64,000 nt of DNA from Dehalococcoidia bacterium (GCA_022828105.1 JAJEJC010000001.1:300090-364089), one strand, 5' to 3'; counted from the stretch's first letter, positions 23,794-32,594 are shown. Notes: a model not told the origin generated them from the letters alone. Numbers and translations: made by a program.

Positions 23794-25119
23794 CTACGGA
23801 ATCTCGGGGTCGTAGTCCATGCCGATGTGTCCCCGTTCGACGAAGCCGGCAATCTCATCGTCCGAGTAGCCGAGTACCTCGCGGTACACATAGTCGTTGT
23901 CTTCGCCCAGGGCGACCGGCGGTTTGCGGATGCCGAGCGGGGTCTCCGAGAAGCGGAAAAACGGTTTGTTGAAGCGGAACGTGCCGACGCCGTCGTACAG
24001 CTCGTGCGCCTCGTTAAGTTGGCGGTGCTCGACATGGGGATCGTCATAGATGCGCGACGAATCCAGCACCGGCGCTGCTGGGACTCCATGAGACTGCAGC
24101 AGATGCATCAGCTCGTAATCGTCCCGCGTTGCAGTCCACTCGGCAATCCGCGCGTCGAGTTCGTCGTGGTGAGTGAGCCGCCCCTCATTGCGCCTCAACT
24201 CAGGGTCGCGCGCCCACTCGGGATCGCCCATCGCCTCGCGCAGGCCCAACCACTGATCGTCGTCCAGCACCGAAATCGAGATCCAGCGGTCGCCGCCATC
24301 CGCGCCGTCGCCTTCACTGCGGGCCGGATAGAGGTTGTAGGGCGCGAAGCCGTCGACCGATCGATTGCCGGTCCGCCCTTGCACGACGCCGTTGAAGGAG
24401 AAGTCCATGAACGCCTGGGCCAGCATCCCGCCGGCGCATTCGGCCTGGGCGAGCTCGATCAGCTGTCCCTCGCCCGTCCGGCGTCGATGCCGCAGCGCCG
24501 ACATCACCGCGAACGCGCCGTGCGCTCCGGCGACGTAGTCTCCGGAGAAGATCGAAGTGATGTAGGAGGGGTCGAGGTCCGGATAGCCGCGTAGAAGCGT
24601 GTGGCCCATCACCGACTCGAGGTGCACGCCGAGCGCCCGGGCAAAACGGTAAGGTCCGTCCGATCCGTACGCGGGCATTCGCAGGACGACCAGATCCTCG
24701 CGCGCCTGGCGCAGGAAGTCGGGTCCGATCCCGATCTTCTCCAGTGTGCCGGAGGCATTGTTCTCGACCAGCGCATCGGACTCCGCCACGAGCCGGGCAA
24801 AGATCTCGCGGCCCTCGTCGGAGACGAGGTCAACGGTCATCGAGTGCTTGTTGCGGTACTGCTGGACGAAGGTGGGGCAGTAGTTCCAGGGACGTGGGCC
24901 CGGCTCCGAGTTGGGGTACCCGGTCGCCCAGCCGGCGCCGGCTTTGACCAGCGCGGGCGAGGGCCGCGCCTGGCCGCCGCGCGTCATCGGCTGCCAGACG
25001 TGCATGTTCTCGACCTTGATCACCTCTGCGCCAAGGTCGGCCAGCAGCGTCGACGCAAACGTCCCCGCCCAGACCACGGTCAGGTCAATGACTCGGATTC
25101 CCGCAAGAGGCAGCGACAT
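23794..25119 (-). CDS. CaiB/BaiF family CoA transferase
   Basis: A 441-residue class III CoA transferase with LPLAGIRVIDLTVVWAGTFASTLLADLGAEVIKVEN at the N-terminus, ALVENNASGTLEKIG, and GQLIELAQAECAGGML around the catalytic position. The ATG at 25119 is preceded by GAGGAA at good spacing and is preferred to the TTG at 25134. It lies 15 bp downstream of another CoA-transferase gene, so the two form an operon; two CaiB-type chains next to each other can form heteromeric enzymes, as in BaiF- and benzylsuccinate-type systems. Confidence 0.9.
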   Translation of the reverse strand: MSLPLAGIRVIDLTVVWAGTFASTLLADLGAEVIKVENMHVWQPMTRGGQARPSPALVKAGAGWATGYPNSEPGPRPWNYCPTFVQQYRNKHSMTVDLVSDEGREIFARLVAESDALVENNASGTLEKIGIGPDFLRQAREDLVVLRMPAYGSDGPYRFARALGVHLESVMGHTLLRGYPDLDPSYITSIFSGDYVAGAHGAFAVMSALRHRRRTGEGQLIELAQAECAGGMLAQAFMDFSFNGVVQGRTGNRSVDGFAPYNLYPARSEGDGADGGDRWISISVLDDDQWLGLREAMGDPEWARDPELRRNEGRLTHHDELDARIAEWTATRDDYELMHLLQSHGVPAAPVLDSSRIYDDPHVEHRQLNEAHELYDGVGTFRFNKPFFRFSETPLGIRKPPVALGEDNDYVYREVLGYSDDEIAGFVERGHIGMDYDPEIP

Positions 25120-25134
25120 ATACAGATTCCTCAA

Positions 25135-26346
25135 TCAACCGATTGCGCCTGAGGTGCTCAGCTTGAATATCTCCGATGCGCTGAAGCCGCACTCGGCGAG
25201 CACTTCGTCCGTATGTTGACCCAGCCTCGGCGGTGGTCGTCGGATGGACCAGGGCGAGGCGGGCATGATCAGCGGGCGGCCGGGCAGCTTGACTTCGCCC
25301 AACTCGTCATGCTCCACCGTGGACCAGAACCCGCGATCGCTGAAGTGGCTGTCCTCGAACAGCTCATCGACCGAGAAGAGCGGGCCGCAGAGCACCTTCG
25401 CCTCGCGCGCCGCCGCCCAGATCTCGCGCTTGCCGCGCTCCAGCGCCCAGGGCAGGAACATGGCGTTGAACTCCTCGACCAGGTCGGGAATCAGATTCAC
25501 GCCCGGCTGCCACCACTTGTCGTCCTGCAGCCAATCGGGACTTCCCAGCATCTCGTTGAGCCGCGGGATACGGATCGCAGCGCCGGAGAACTCGACGTAG
25601 CCGTCGGCGCAGGGATAGACGCCGGCGAGCATGCCCGCCGCCGGGCCCGGCGCGCGCAGCGAGCGGCGACCGGCGAACTCGAACCCGATCGTCGCGGCGT
25701 GGCGCCGGTCAACGCCGTTGAATTGGGCGTCGGCCATGGAGAAGTCCACGTGCTGGCCGACGCCCTGCAGCTCGGCGGCGGTCAGTGCCGCCATCGCGCC
25801 CGTCGCGGCCGCCGATCCGCACTCGACCAGCGACGCCGTGCCGTACATCTTGACCGGCTCGCGGTCTTGCACGCCAATCGAGTACATCTCACCGGCGAAG
25901 CCGTACAGCACAAGGTCGGACACCTGGTAGTCGCGATACGGCGAGTCGTGGCCGAACGGCGTGATCGAGACCATCGGCAAGTCATCGCGAAGCGATGAGA
26001 CGCGCCGCCAGCCAAGTCCGAGGGCGTCGAGTCGACCTGCAGGTTGGGACTCGACCACGATGTGGGCGCGTCGCATCAGCCGTTCGACCACTGCCTTCGC
26101 ATCCGGATGCTCGATGTCCAGAACCAGCGATCGCTTGTTGGTGTTGAAGTAGAAGAACGTGCCCGAGCGCTCGGGGCCGGGAGTGCCTTGATGCCAGGGA
26201 CCGACGGAGCGCGAAGGGTCGCCGCCGGGCGGTTCGATCTTGATCACGTCGGCGCCGAAGTCGGCGAACAGCTTGGTGCAGTACGGTCCGGCAATGTGCT
26301 CGGTCAGATCGAGTACGGTCACGCCGTCGAGAGGTCCGGATGTCAT
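25135..26346 (-). CDS. CaiB/BaiF family CoA transferase
   Basis: A 403-residue class III CoA transferase. It has PLDGVTVLDLTEHIAGPYCTKLFADFGADVIKIEPPGGDPSR, HIVVESQPAGRLDALG and GQHVDFSMADAQFNG, where the MAD aspartate aligns with the catalytic Asp of formyl-CoA transferase. Of the CoA transferases here, it is the one with the most canonical active-site text. It is transcribed with the gene at 23794 and is divergent from the DUF104 antitoxin gene. Confidence 0.9.
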   Translation of the reverse strand: MTSGPLDGVTVLDLTEHIAGPYCTKLFADFGADVIKIEPPGGDPSRSVGPWHQGTPGPERSGTFFYFNTNKRSLVLDIEHPDAKAVVERLMRRAHIVVESQPAGRLDALGLGWRRVSSLRDDLPMVSITPFGHDSPYRDYQVSDLVLYGFAGEMYSIGVQDREPVKMYGTASLVECGSAAATGAMAALTAAELQGVGQHVDFSMADAQFNGVDRRHAATIGFEFAGRRSLRAPGPAAGMLAGVYPCADGYVEFSGAAIRIPRLNEMLGSPDWLQDDKWWQPGVNLIPDLVEEFNAMFLPWALERGKREIWAAAREAKVLCGPLFSVDELFEDSHFSDRGFWSTVEHDELGEVKLPGRPLIMPASPWSIRRPPPRLGQHTDEVLAECGFSASEIFKLSTSGAIG

Positions 26347-26419
26347 GGCCAGAGTCTAGGACGTGATTGAGGCGGCTCGACCCTGCCGACAGTTGGTAGT
26401 CTTGGACCCGGAGGCGACG

Positions 26420-26653
26420 ATGAGCATCCAAAACGTTCGAGCGCGGTATCGAAACGGTGTGCTGGAGCCGCTGGAGGCGGTGGAGTTGGACGAGGATGAG
26501 GTCGTCTACCTGACCGTGCAACCAGAAGACGAAGACCCTCCCGTCTGGTCGATGCCTCGAACCTTGCCGGACATGCATGACGATCCCGACGGCTTCATCA
26601 AGGCCATCTATCAGGCTCGCATCGACGGCACGCGTCCATCGAGGCAACGCTGA
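26420..26653 (+). CDS. DUF104/AF2212-type antitoxin
   Basis: A 77-residue protein whose first half, VRARYRNGVLEPLEAVELDEDEVVYLTVQ, matches the small beta-rich antitoxins (DUF104/AF2212 group) usually paired with PIN-domain toxins. The ATG at 26420 has a good GGAGG ribosome site. The expected VapC-like toxin begins 5 bp later but is cut off after about a dozen codons. The antitoxin itself looks intact. Confidence 0.72.
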   Translation: MSIQNVRARYRNGVLEPLEAVELDEDEVVYLTVQPEDEDPPVWSMPRTLPDMHDDPDGFIKAIYQARIDGTRPSRQR

Positions 26654-26657
26654 GCGG

Positions 26658-26700
26658 ATGCCGTATCTCCTCGATACCGACTGCGTCACTCCGGCCATCT
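26658..26700 (+). pseudogene. 5' remnant of a PIN-domain (VapC-like) toxin gene
   Basis: The ATG at 26658 reads MPYLLDTDCV, the classic beginning of a VapC-type PIN RNase with its first catalytic Asp. After about 12 codons the sequence becomes the antisense of the terminase 3' end (its stop is at 26686-26688) and shows no PIN similarity. The toxin therefore seems broken exactly at the edge of the terminase block. Confidence 0.6.
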
Positions 26701-28161
26701 TGCGATGCGGCCGCGGGGCGGCAGCTCGATCCGGACCCTGCCCGGCGCCGACCGGGGCTGGGCGGCGAGCTCGTGCATGTAGCGATCAGCGTCGAGCAGG
26801 TCGTCGTTGCGCTTGAGCGGCCTCGGCGCATGGTCGGGCGCGGAGCGGTCCCACTGATAGTCGCGAATGCGAGCCGCGAACTGTGACATGCCCGGCGTGA
26901 AGTAGGAGCTGGGCGGATCGCAGTTGAGGCGCTGTTGCACCAGCGAGATACCCCAGCTCACCGAGTCGGGTCCGCCCTTGCTGGGCACGACCCGATTGCC
27001 CTGACGCCGCTGGTGATCGATCCATGCGGACTGCGATCGATCCGCGCACCACTGGATCGGTCCGAGTTTGAGCCGCCAGTCGCGTTGCCATTGTTCGAGA
27101 CGTTCGGTGACGCCGGGCCCGCGATCCTCGAACTCGCCGAGGCGGATCAGGATATTGGCGGGGAGCCCCCCTCTGCCTTCGGCATCTCCCCCCGCTGACG
27201 CGGGGGGAGAAGGGAAGGAGATGATGCCGCTACTTCCTCCTGCCGGCGCGGGGGGAGAAGGGAGACCCGAGGTGATGCCGGCGACGACGCCTGCTGTGTA
27301 GTGGTCGCGGGGCGACTGTCCGCCAAAGTCGAGGCCGCCGATGTAACGGGCGAAGGCCGGCAGCGGCGCTTCCCAGCAGTGCCGCGCTGCGTCGAAGTGC
27401 TGATAAATCTGACCGTCGAATGCATCGAATCGCCCCTCGATGAAGCGATCGACCCATTCGCCCGGTTGGAGCGCCCGTTGTTGGGCGGCGTAGTTGCCGG
27501 GCAGATGCGGGTTGTCGGGAATCCTGGCGGGGATGTACACGACTCGCCCATCGGCGGCGGCGAGCGCGTCCTCATCGAGTTCGCGCCGGGCGAACCAGCG
27601 CTCGAACCATCCCGGCCAGGGATTGGAGGCGGCGACGAACCAGCGCTGCGGCTGGGCCGGATGGCGCAACCTGGTGAGCAGCATCAGCGCGGCCTCCTCG
27701 GCGACCTCGCCGGCTTCGTCCACGAACACCGCTCCGTACTGCTCCGACCCCAGTCCCGACCAATCCGTCAGGTGACGAAAGTGGATTGTCGAGCGCACGC
27801 CCGCAGGCCAGGACCGGTCGCGGATTGCCACCCATTGCGGCGCCGAGCGCTGACGATCGACGATCAGTCGCTGCGGCAGACAGTCGAAGAACTCCCGCAT
27901 CGTGGTGGTCTGCAGATTCGAGTAGTGCTGGCGGGCCACCAGGATGTTGGTGCCGGCGAATGCCAGCGCGGTGTCGATCGCCAGCTCCGCGATCGCGCGG
28001 GTCTTGCCGCCACCCATCGCGCCGCCGTACCCGACCAGCGAAAGACCTCCCTGCGGCGTGCATCTCAGCGCCTCGTACACGTCGAGCTGGCGGTCCGTCG
28101 GCAGGAACCGGCGATTCTGAGAGTGTGCGCCGAGTGCGACCGCGCGCTGCTCATCCATCAT
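26686..28161 (-). CDS. Phage terminase large subunit (TerL) with repeat-encoded insert
   Basis: A 491-residue DNA-packaging motor protein. Walker A is GGAMGGGKT (46-54), Walker B is AVFVDEAGE (from 144), and the RNase-H-like nuclease starts at YIGGLDFGG with Asp278; a second acidic site is WCADRSQS and a late one NDDLLDADRY. Residues about 300-333 (with SPPAPAGG and SPPASAGGDAEGRGG) are encoded by one full and one partial palindromic element inside the nuclease domain, between its first strand and ANILIRLGEFEDRG. The ATG at 28161 has GGAG at 5-nt spacing and overlaps the small-subunit gene by 11 bp. All visible catalytic residues are kept despite the insert. Confidence 0.9.
   Translation of the reverse strand: MMDEQRAVALGAHSQNRRFLPTDRQLDVYEALRCTPQGGLSLVGYGGAMGGGKTRAIAELAIDTALAFAGTNILVARQHYSNLQTTTMREFFDCLPQRLIVDRQRSAPQWVAIRDRSWPAGVRSTIHFRHLTDWSGLGSEQYGAVFVDEAGEVAEEAALMLLTRLRHPAQPQRWFVAASNPWPGWFERWFARRELDEDALAAADGRVVYIPARIPDNPHLPGNYAAQQRALQPGEWVDRFIEGRFDAFDGQIYQHFDAARHCWEAPLPAFARYIGGLDFGGQSPRDHYTAGVVAGITSGLPSPPAPAGGSSGIISFPSPPASAGGDAEGRGGLPANILIRLGEFEDRGPGVTERLEQWQRDWRLKLGPIQWCADRSQSAWIDHQRRQGNRVVPSKGGPDSVSWGISLVQQRLNCDPPSSYFTPGMSQFAARIRDYQWDRSAPDHAPRPLKRNDDLLDADRYMHELAAQPRSAPGRVRIELPPRGRIARWPE
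27164..27264 (-). repeat. One full and one partial palindromic element inside terL
   Basis: The full copy is 27164-27213 with second hairpin TGCC-GAA-GGCA. A partial copy at 27233-27264 keeps the G6 arm. Both run in the coding orientation of terL and stay open in frame. Confidence 0.82.
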
Positions 28162-28417
28162 CAGCGCTCCGATCGTCATCGCCGGCGGCTGCCGAACTCA
28201 GATCGGGCGTCAGCCGGATCACTGGTACGCCGCCGTCGTCCTGACTGTCGCGGAACATGCCGATATCCCGGCCCATTAGCTCCCAGGCGCGCAGTCGAAC
28301 GTTCTCCGAGTCCGCCTCGCGCGCCAGGAGGCGAATGCCGGCCAGCACCTCCTCGCGCGTCACGCGCGCGAAGGAATCTTGATCGACACGGTCGTCGTCG
28401 TGGTCTGACTCCGGCAC
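28151..28417 (-). CDS. Terminase small subunit-like protein
   Basis: An 88-residue protein containing EEVLAGIRLLAREADSENVRLRAWELMGRDIGMF, which resembles the helical oligomerisation end of phage TerS proteins (the ENxRxRAxELLGKxxGMF pattern). The usual N-terminal DNA-binding helix-turn-helix is missing or reduced. A GTG at 28417 follows a GAGAGAGAGGGG ribosome site and is preferred to the TTG at 28471. It sits directly upstream of terL, the normal order. Confidence 0.65.
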   Translation of the reverse strand: MPESDHDDDRVDQDSFARVTREEVLAGIRLLAREADSENVRLRAWELMGRDIGMFRDSQDDGGVPVIRLTPDLSSAAAGDDDRSADDG

Positions 28418-28643
28418 GCTCAATCCCCTCTCTCTCTCTTTGAATCGTAGTGAAACATATGTACTTATCAACTTCGGCAGGTTGCCTGCGTGTCACTGTC
28501 GACCGACCTGGGCCCCGGGCGGTAACGGAAGCGTGTGTATCGCGAACGTAATTGGCGTTGATAGATGACCGATTATCGGCTGGCGCCGTGGGGAGCAGGC
28601 TCTCAGAGTGATCGCTTGTGACCTCTGGTGAATGGAGAGACTG

Positions 28644-29330
28644 ATGCGACTGGCGACAATGACGGCTGGGGCGGTTGGTTGGCGTGCAGCGACAGCGACG
28701 CTCCTTGCGCTGTTGGCGCTGACGGTGTTGGCGGCGAGCGCGTCGGCTCAATCTCGGCCTCCGCTGCACCTGTACGGCGAAGGTGAAGCAGGCGACACGA
28801 TCACCATCACCGACGATCTGGGCGAACCGATGGGTACGACCACGGTGGCGTCGTCGGGCGTCTGGTTCGTGCAGGTCCAGTGCGACTCTGAAGTGCTGTC
28901 GAAGCTGCGCTTCTCCGTGAACAGCGTCGCCGTCGATGCGCTGATTGAACCGACCGGCGAAGACCAGGCGAGCGTCACCTTGATGGCGCCGAAGTCAGGC
29001 ACAGAAGCGGAAGACGATTCGATCGTCGCCGTCAGCGACACCGTCTCGGACGACGCCCAGGGTGAGGACGCGATGTCGAGCGGCTACAGCTCGATGGGTA
29101 TGACCGACGACGACGAGACGCTGGCGGAAGACACCGAGCCGGCCTTGGGCTCGGGCGGTGGCGCGTCGGCGGAAGAGGGCACGGACGACGAGCATGAGGT
29201 GTACCCGGTGTCCGGCACGGGCGGTCTGGCCGACCAGGGCCCGTCGACCTCGGCGCTGATCGGGACCCTCGCGGTGCTAACCTCGCTGGTCCTCGGACTG
29301 GGCGTCTGGCGAGTACGCCGCCGCGCGTAG
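28644..29330 (+). CDS. Exported, C-terminally anchored protein with LPXTG-like signal
   Basis: A 228-residue protein: signal peptide (LLALLALTVLAASASA), a beta-rich domain of about 80 residues (LHLYGEGEAGDTITITDD to RFSVNSVAVDA), a long acidic Ser/Asp/Glu linker, then YPVSGTGGLAD, a membrane helix (LIGTLAVLTSLVLGLGVW) and an RVRRRA tail. The last three elements imitate a cell-wall sorting signal. It is paralogous to the gene at 50995, which has the same layout. The ATG at 28644 has the better ribosome site (GGAGAG); an ATG at 28632 is the alternative. Confidence 0.65.
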   Translation: MRLATMTAGAVGWRAATATLLALLALTVLAASASAQSRPPLHLYGEGEAGDTITITDDLGEPMGTTTVASSGVWFVQVQCDSEVLSKLRFSVNSVAVDALIEPTGEDQASVTLMAPKSGTEAEDDSIVAVSDTVSDDAQGEDAMSSGYSSMGMTDDDETLAEDTEPALGSGGGASAEEGTDDEHEVYPVSGTGGLADQGPSTSALIGTLAVLTSLVLGLGVWRVRRRA

Positions 29331-29339
29331 GCTCGACGC

Positions 29340-29440
29340 CGCCCTCTGCCTTCAGCTCGACCCCCGCGCAAGCGGGGCGCGGAAGCCAACACTCTCCCCC
29401 CGTTGCAAGCGGGGGGAGATGTCTGTTGGTGACAGCACAG
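29340..29440 (+). repeat. Degenerate plus full palindromic elements
   Basis: A worn copy at 29340-29375 (CCCTCTGCC, CCCCCGCGCAAGCGGGG) is followed by a clearer copy at 29392-29440 with the C6/G6 hairpin and a diverged second hairpin (TGTC ... GACA). They occupy the gap between the anchored protein and the oxalyl-CoA decarboxylase-like gene. Confidence 0.75.
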
Positions 29441-29518
29441 ACTTCCCAGCGCCTGTAGGCGCGGAGAGTTGGTGTAGCCTGCGGACAGTGTGAGTCGTTT
29501 CACTAGAGGAGAATTCTC

Positions 29519-31183
29519 GTGGCTGAATTGAGTGGCGCGCAGATCGTCGCCAAGTCCCTGGCGACACAGGGTGTTGAGGAAATGTTCGGCCTGGTCGGCG
29601 TACCGGTGGTGCCGATCTCGGTTGCCTGGATGCAGGAAGGCAAGCCGTTCATCGGCGTGCGGCACGAGCAGGCGGCGGGCTACGCGGCGCAGGCCGCGTC
29701 GTACATGCGCGGGCACCTGTCGGCGGCGCTGGTCGTCTCGGGACCGGGCATGACCAACGTGATCTCGGCGCTGGGCAACGCGCAGGCGAACTGCTGGCCG
29801 ATGATCCTGCTCGGCGGCGCGGCCAACATCGGCCTCTCGCAGATGGGCGACTTCCAGGACGCCCCGCAGGTCGAGTCGGCGCGGCCGTTCGTCAAGTGGG
29901 CCGACCAGGCCCGCGACGTGCGGTTGATCCCGCGCCTCATCGCGCAGGCAACGCGGGCAGCGGTCAACGGGCGTCCCGGTCCGGTCTACCTGGACCTGCC
30001 GGGCGACATCATCGACGCGGTGGTGGACGAGGACGAGGTGCAGTGGGCGCCGCGCATCGAAGAGCCGCAGCGGCCGACCGTCTCGCAAGAATCAGTGGAG
30101 GCGGCGATCGAGGCGCTGAAGACGGCCTCGAACCCGCTGGTCATCGTGGGCAAGGGCATGGCCTGGTCGCAGGCCGAGCAGGAGGTCCAGGAGTTCGTCG
30201 ACAAGACGGGCATCCCCTGGCTGTCGACGCCGATGGGCGCCGGCGTCGTCCCGGCCGACGCGCCAAACAACGCGGCCGCGGCGCGCACGCACGTGCTGCG
30301 TAACGCCGACCTCGTCGTGCTGCTGGGCGCGCGCCTCAATTGGATCCTGCACTTCGGCAAGCCGCCGCGCTTCAAGGAGGGCGTGCGCATCATTCAGCTC
30401 GACATCGAGCCGGAGGAGATCGGCACCAACGTCCCCACCGAGGTCGCGCTGGTCGGCGACGGCAAGGCAGTGATGGGTCAGTTGAACAGCCACCTGGACG
30501 AGAATCCCTGGCAGTTCGAAGACACGACCGAGTGGATTGCCTCGATCAACGCCGAAGTCGAACGCAAGGCGGCCGAGCAGGCCGAGTGGGCGTCGTCGGA
30601 CGAGGCGCCGATGAATTACTACCGGCCGCTCAAGGAGATCCAGGATCGAATGCCGCGCGATGCGGTGTTCGTCACCGAGGGTGAAAACACGATGGCGATC
30701 GCCCGCCAGGTGATCCAGTCGTATGAGCCGCGCAAGCGCCTCGACGCCGGCACCTGGGGCACGATGGGCGTCGGCCCCGGCTTCGCGCTGGCGGCGCAGG
30801 TCGTCAATCCCGGCAAGCGTGTGATCGCGCTTGAAGGCGACGCGGCCTTCGGCTTCGGTCCCGGCGAGGTCGAGACTGCGGTCCGGCAGAAGCTGCCGAT
30901 CACCTGGATCATCTTCAACAACAATGGCATCGGCGGCGGCGCGCCCGAGCTGCCGGATGAGTACGAGACCGGCGGACTTTCGCCGGGGCAGCTCACGCCG
31001 ATGGCGCACTACGAGAAGATCATGGAAGCCTTCGGCGGCAAGGGCTACTACGCGCGCAGCCCCGAGGAGCTTGAGGCGGCGCTCGACGACTCGTTCGCGC
31101 AGGAGGGTTCGACGCTGATCAACGTCGAGATCTCGCCCCAGGCCCAGCGCCGCAAGCAGCAGTTCGGCTGGCTCCAGCGCTAG
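29519..31183 (+). CDS. Oxalyl-CoA decarboxylase/2-hydroxyacyl-CoA lyase family (ThDP enzyme)
   Basis: A 554-residue thiamine-diphosphate enzyme. The N-terminal Pyr domain has the activating glutamate in RHEQAAGYAAQ, the central domain is of TPP_enzyme_M type, and the C-terminal PP domain has GDAAFGFGPGEVETA and NNNGIGGG for Mg-ThDP. The ending ISPQAQRRKQQFGWLQR matches the oxalyl-CoA decarboxylase and 2-hydroxyacyl-CoA lyase subgroup. It would decarboxylate oxalyl-CoA or cleave 2-hydroxyacyl-CoA to formyl-CoA. CoA-transferase genes in the window could supply or recycle CoA. GTG start with GGAGAA site. Confidence 0.85.
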   Translation: MAELSGAQIVAKSLATQGVEEMFGLVGVPVVPISVAWMQEGKPFIGVRHEQAAGYAAQAASYMRGHLSAALVVSGPGMTNVISALGNAQANCWPMILLGGAANIGLSQMGDFQDAPQVESARPFVKWADQARDVRLIPRLIAQATRAAVNGRPGPVYLDLPGDIIDAVVDEDEVQWAPRIEEPQRPTVSQESVEAAIEALKTASNPLVIVGKGMAWSQAEQEVQEFVDKTGIPWLSTPMGAGVVPADAPNNAAAARTHVLRNADLVVLLGARLNWILHFGKPPRFKEGVRIIQLDIEPEEIGTNVPTEVALVGDGKAVMGQLNSHLDENPWQFEDTTEWIASINAEVERKAAEQAEWASSDEAPMNYYRPLKEIQDRMPRDAVFVTEGENTMAIARQVIQSYEPRKRLDAGTWGTMGVGPGFALAAQVVNPGKRVIALEGDAAFGFGPGEVETAVRQKLPITWIIFNNNGIGGGAPELPDEYETGGLSPGQLTPMAHYEKIMEAFGGKGYYARSPEELEAALDDSFAQEGSTLINVEISPQAQRRKQQFGWLQR

Positions 31184-31190
31184 CGCTCAT

Positions 31191-31243
31191 TCTCTCTCCC
31201 GCCGCTTGCGCGGGGGGAGATGTCCCGTAGGGACAGAGGGGGG
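31191..31243 (+). repeat. Palindromic element between convergent genes
   Basis: A forward copy with second hairpin TGTCCC-GTA-GGGACA and GAGGGGGG. It fills the 72-bp gap between the ThDP enzyme and the M23-like gene and may act as a bidirectional terminator. Confidence 0.85.
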
Positions 31244-31255
31244 CAGTGCGCCGCC

Positions 31256-32500
31256 TCAGGGTAACTGCGTCCAGGTCGATCCCACCTTCACGACAAGGTG
31301 GAAGGCGTCGCCTGATTTGAGCGTGTCGAGCGTGTTGAGGAAGTCCGGCGCTCCGGGGATGTAGAGCGACCAGGATTCCGTGTAGGCGTCATACCTGTAG
31401 GCGCGGTCGAGATGTGCGACGTTGCGTAAGGCGTCGGCGATGTCGCGGTCGGGTCCCTGCCAGGAGACCATGTTGACGCCGGCGGCCAGCCGAATCGTCA
31501 CCGACTGCGGCGCGACCGGCGGCGCGGGAACCCAACGTGCCTGCGGTTCGACCAGCGCCCAGAGCGCCTGTCCCGGCCGCAGCGACTGCACCGCAATCTG
31601 GGCCGATGCCTCGTCGGTGGGGTCGAATCGGTGGAAGGTATCGAGGAATGGATTATGGACGACGAACTCGAGCAACGGTGAGTCGAGGATGGCGAACAGT
31701 CCGGAGACCGAGGTCCGCTGGTAGACGCCGACCGTGCGCCACCCGCCCACCGGCGCGTCGTCGGGGACGATCCAGGTGGGCCCTGAATCCACCTCGGATT
31801 CCGTATTCGATGGCTGCGTGGCGTACTCAGGCGGTTCGGTGTTGGGGCTTGGCTCGGTCGTATCGGATGGCGGCGTCGTGGCGACCGGCTCAGGCGCGGT
31901 CCAGCCGGGAACGTTGGTCGAAGTAAACACTGTGCCGGCGTGCAGATTGTACTCGTCGGAGTCGTGCAATTCGCGGCCCTCAAGCGCGTACTCCTCGATG
32001 AAGGGGATGCTCTTGGCCAGGTACCCGCCGCCGTAGGTCTCGTGGATGGCGTAGTGAATGTGCGCGACTCCACCGTTCAGGGCCAGGCCGGCGGGATAGA
32101 CCATTCCCAGGTCGTCACCGATGCGGACCTGGACGCCACGCTGCAGGCGCTCGTGCAGCGAAATGTGGCAGAGCAGATGCGCGTACCCTCTCTGGTCGCG
32201 AATGGTCAGGCACTCAAGGCCGCGCCAAGTAACCTCGCCGTCAACGGGCGAGAGCACCTGGCTCCAGTCGGTAGAGTCGTCGACGCGGACGATGTCGATG
32301 GCGTAGGGATCATTGCCGTCCGCCTCCGAGTGCGTGCCGGTGTTGTACCCGGCGATGATGCTCCAGGTCGTGCCGGCCGGCGCGGGAATCGGCACACCTC
32401 CGTCGGCGCGGACTGACGAGGGCAAGGCCGCCAGAACGCCGGCGAACACCGCAATCGCAACCGCGAGGATCGGCCGCGCCGCCCAAGAACTAACGCTCAT
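31256..32500 (-). CDS. Secreted M23-like metallopeptidase with C-terminal W-rich domain
   Basis: A 414-residue exported protein with a signal peptide (ILAVAIAVFAGVLAALPSSVRA). The M23-like domain has a His in GTHSEADG followed by NDPYAIDI with the metal Asp, then SPVDGEV, AHLLCHIS and AHIHYAIH, the H-x-H zinc pair. It probably cuts peptidoglycan cross-links. A Thr/Pro/Ser linker (residues about 210-245) leads to a beta-rich region. The last 75 residues (from GVNMVSWQGPDRDIADAL to SGDAFHLVV) match C-terminal domains of two other secreted proteins in this window. Confidence 0.75.
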   Translation of the reverse strand: MSVSSWAARPILAVAIAVFAGVLAALPSSVRADGGVPIPAPAGTTWSIIAGYNTGTHSEADGNDPYAIDIVRVDDSTDWSQVLSPVDGEVTWRGLECLTIRDQRGYAHLLCHISLHERLQRGVQVRIGDDLGMVYPAGLALNGGVAHIHYAIHETYGGGYLAKSIPFIEEYALEGRELHDSDEYNLHAGTVFTSTNVPGWTAPEPVATTPPSDTTEPSPNTEPPEYATQPSNTESEVDSGPTWIVPDDAPVGGWRTVGVYQRTSVSGLFAILDSPLLEFVVHNPFLDTFHRFDPTDEASAQIAVQSLRPGQALWALVEPQARWVPAPPVAPQSVTIRLAAGVNMVSWQGPDRDIADALRNVAHLDRAYRYDAYTESWSLYIPGAPDFLNTLDTLKSGDAFHLVVKVGSTWTQLP

Positions 32501-32594
32501 TTGCCCAACGATGCCCCGCCAGTCGCCCGACCGCAGTCTTCCTCTGACTCTACAGAGTTCCAACGCAGACGAACCTCCAAAGGGCACATGATTG

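Noticed and set aside
28420-28445. Run of CT dinucleotides as a slippage tract
   Set aside because: The stretch is short and lies upstream of the likely GTG start of the small terminase gene, where it gives the GA-rich ribosome site.
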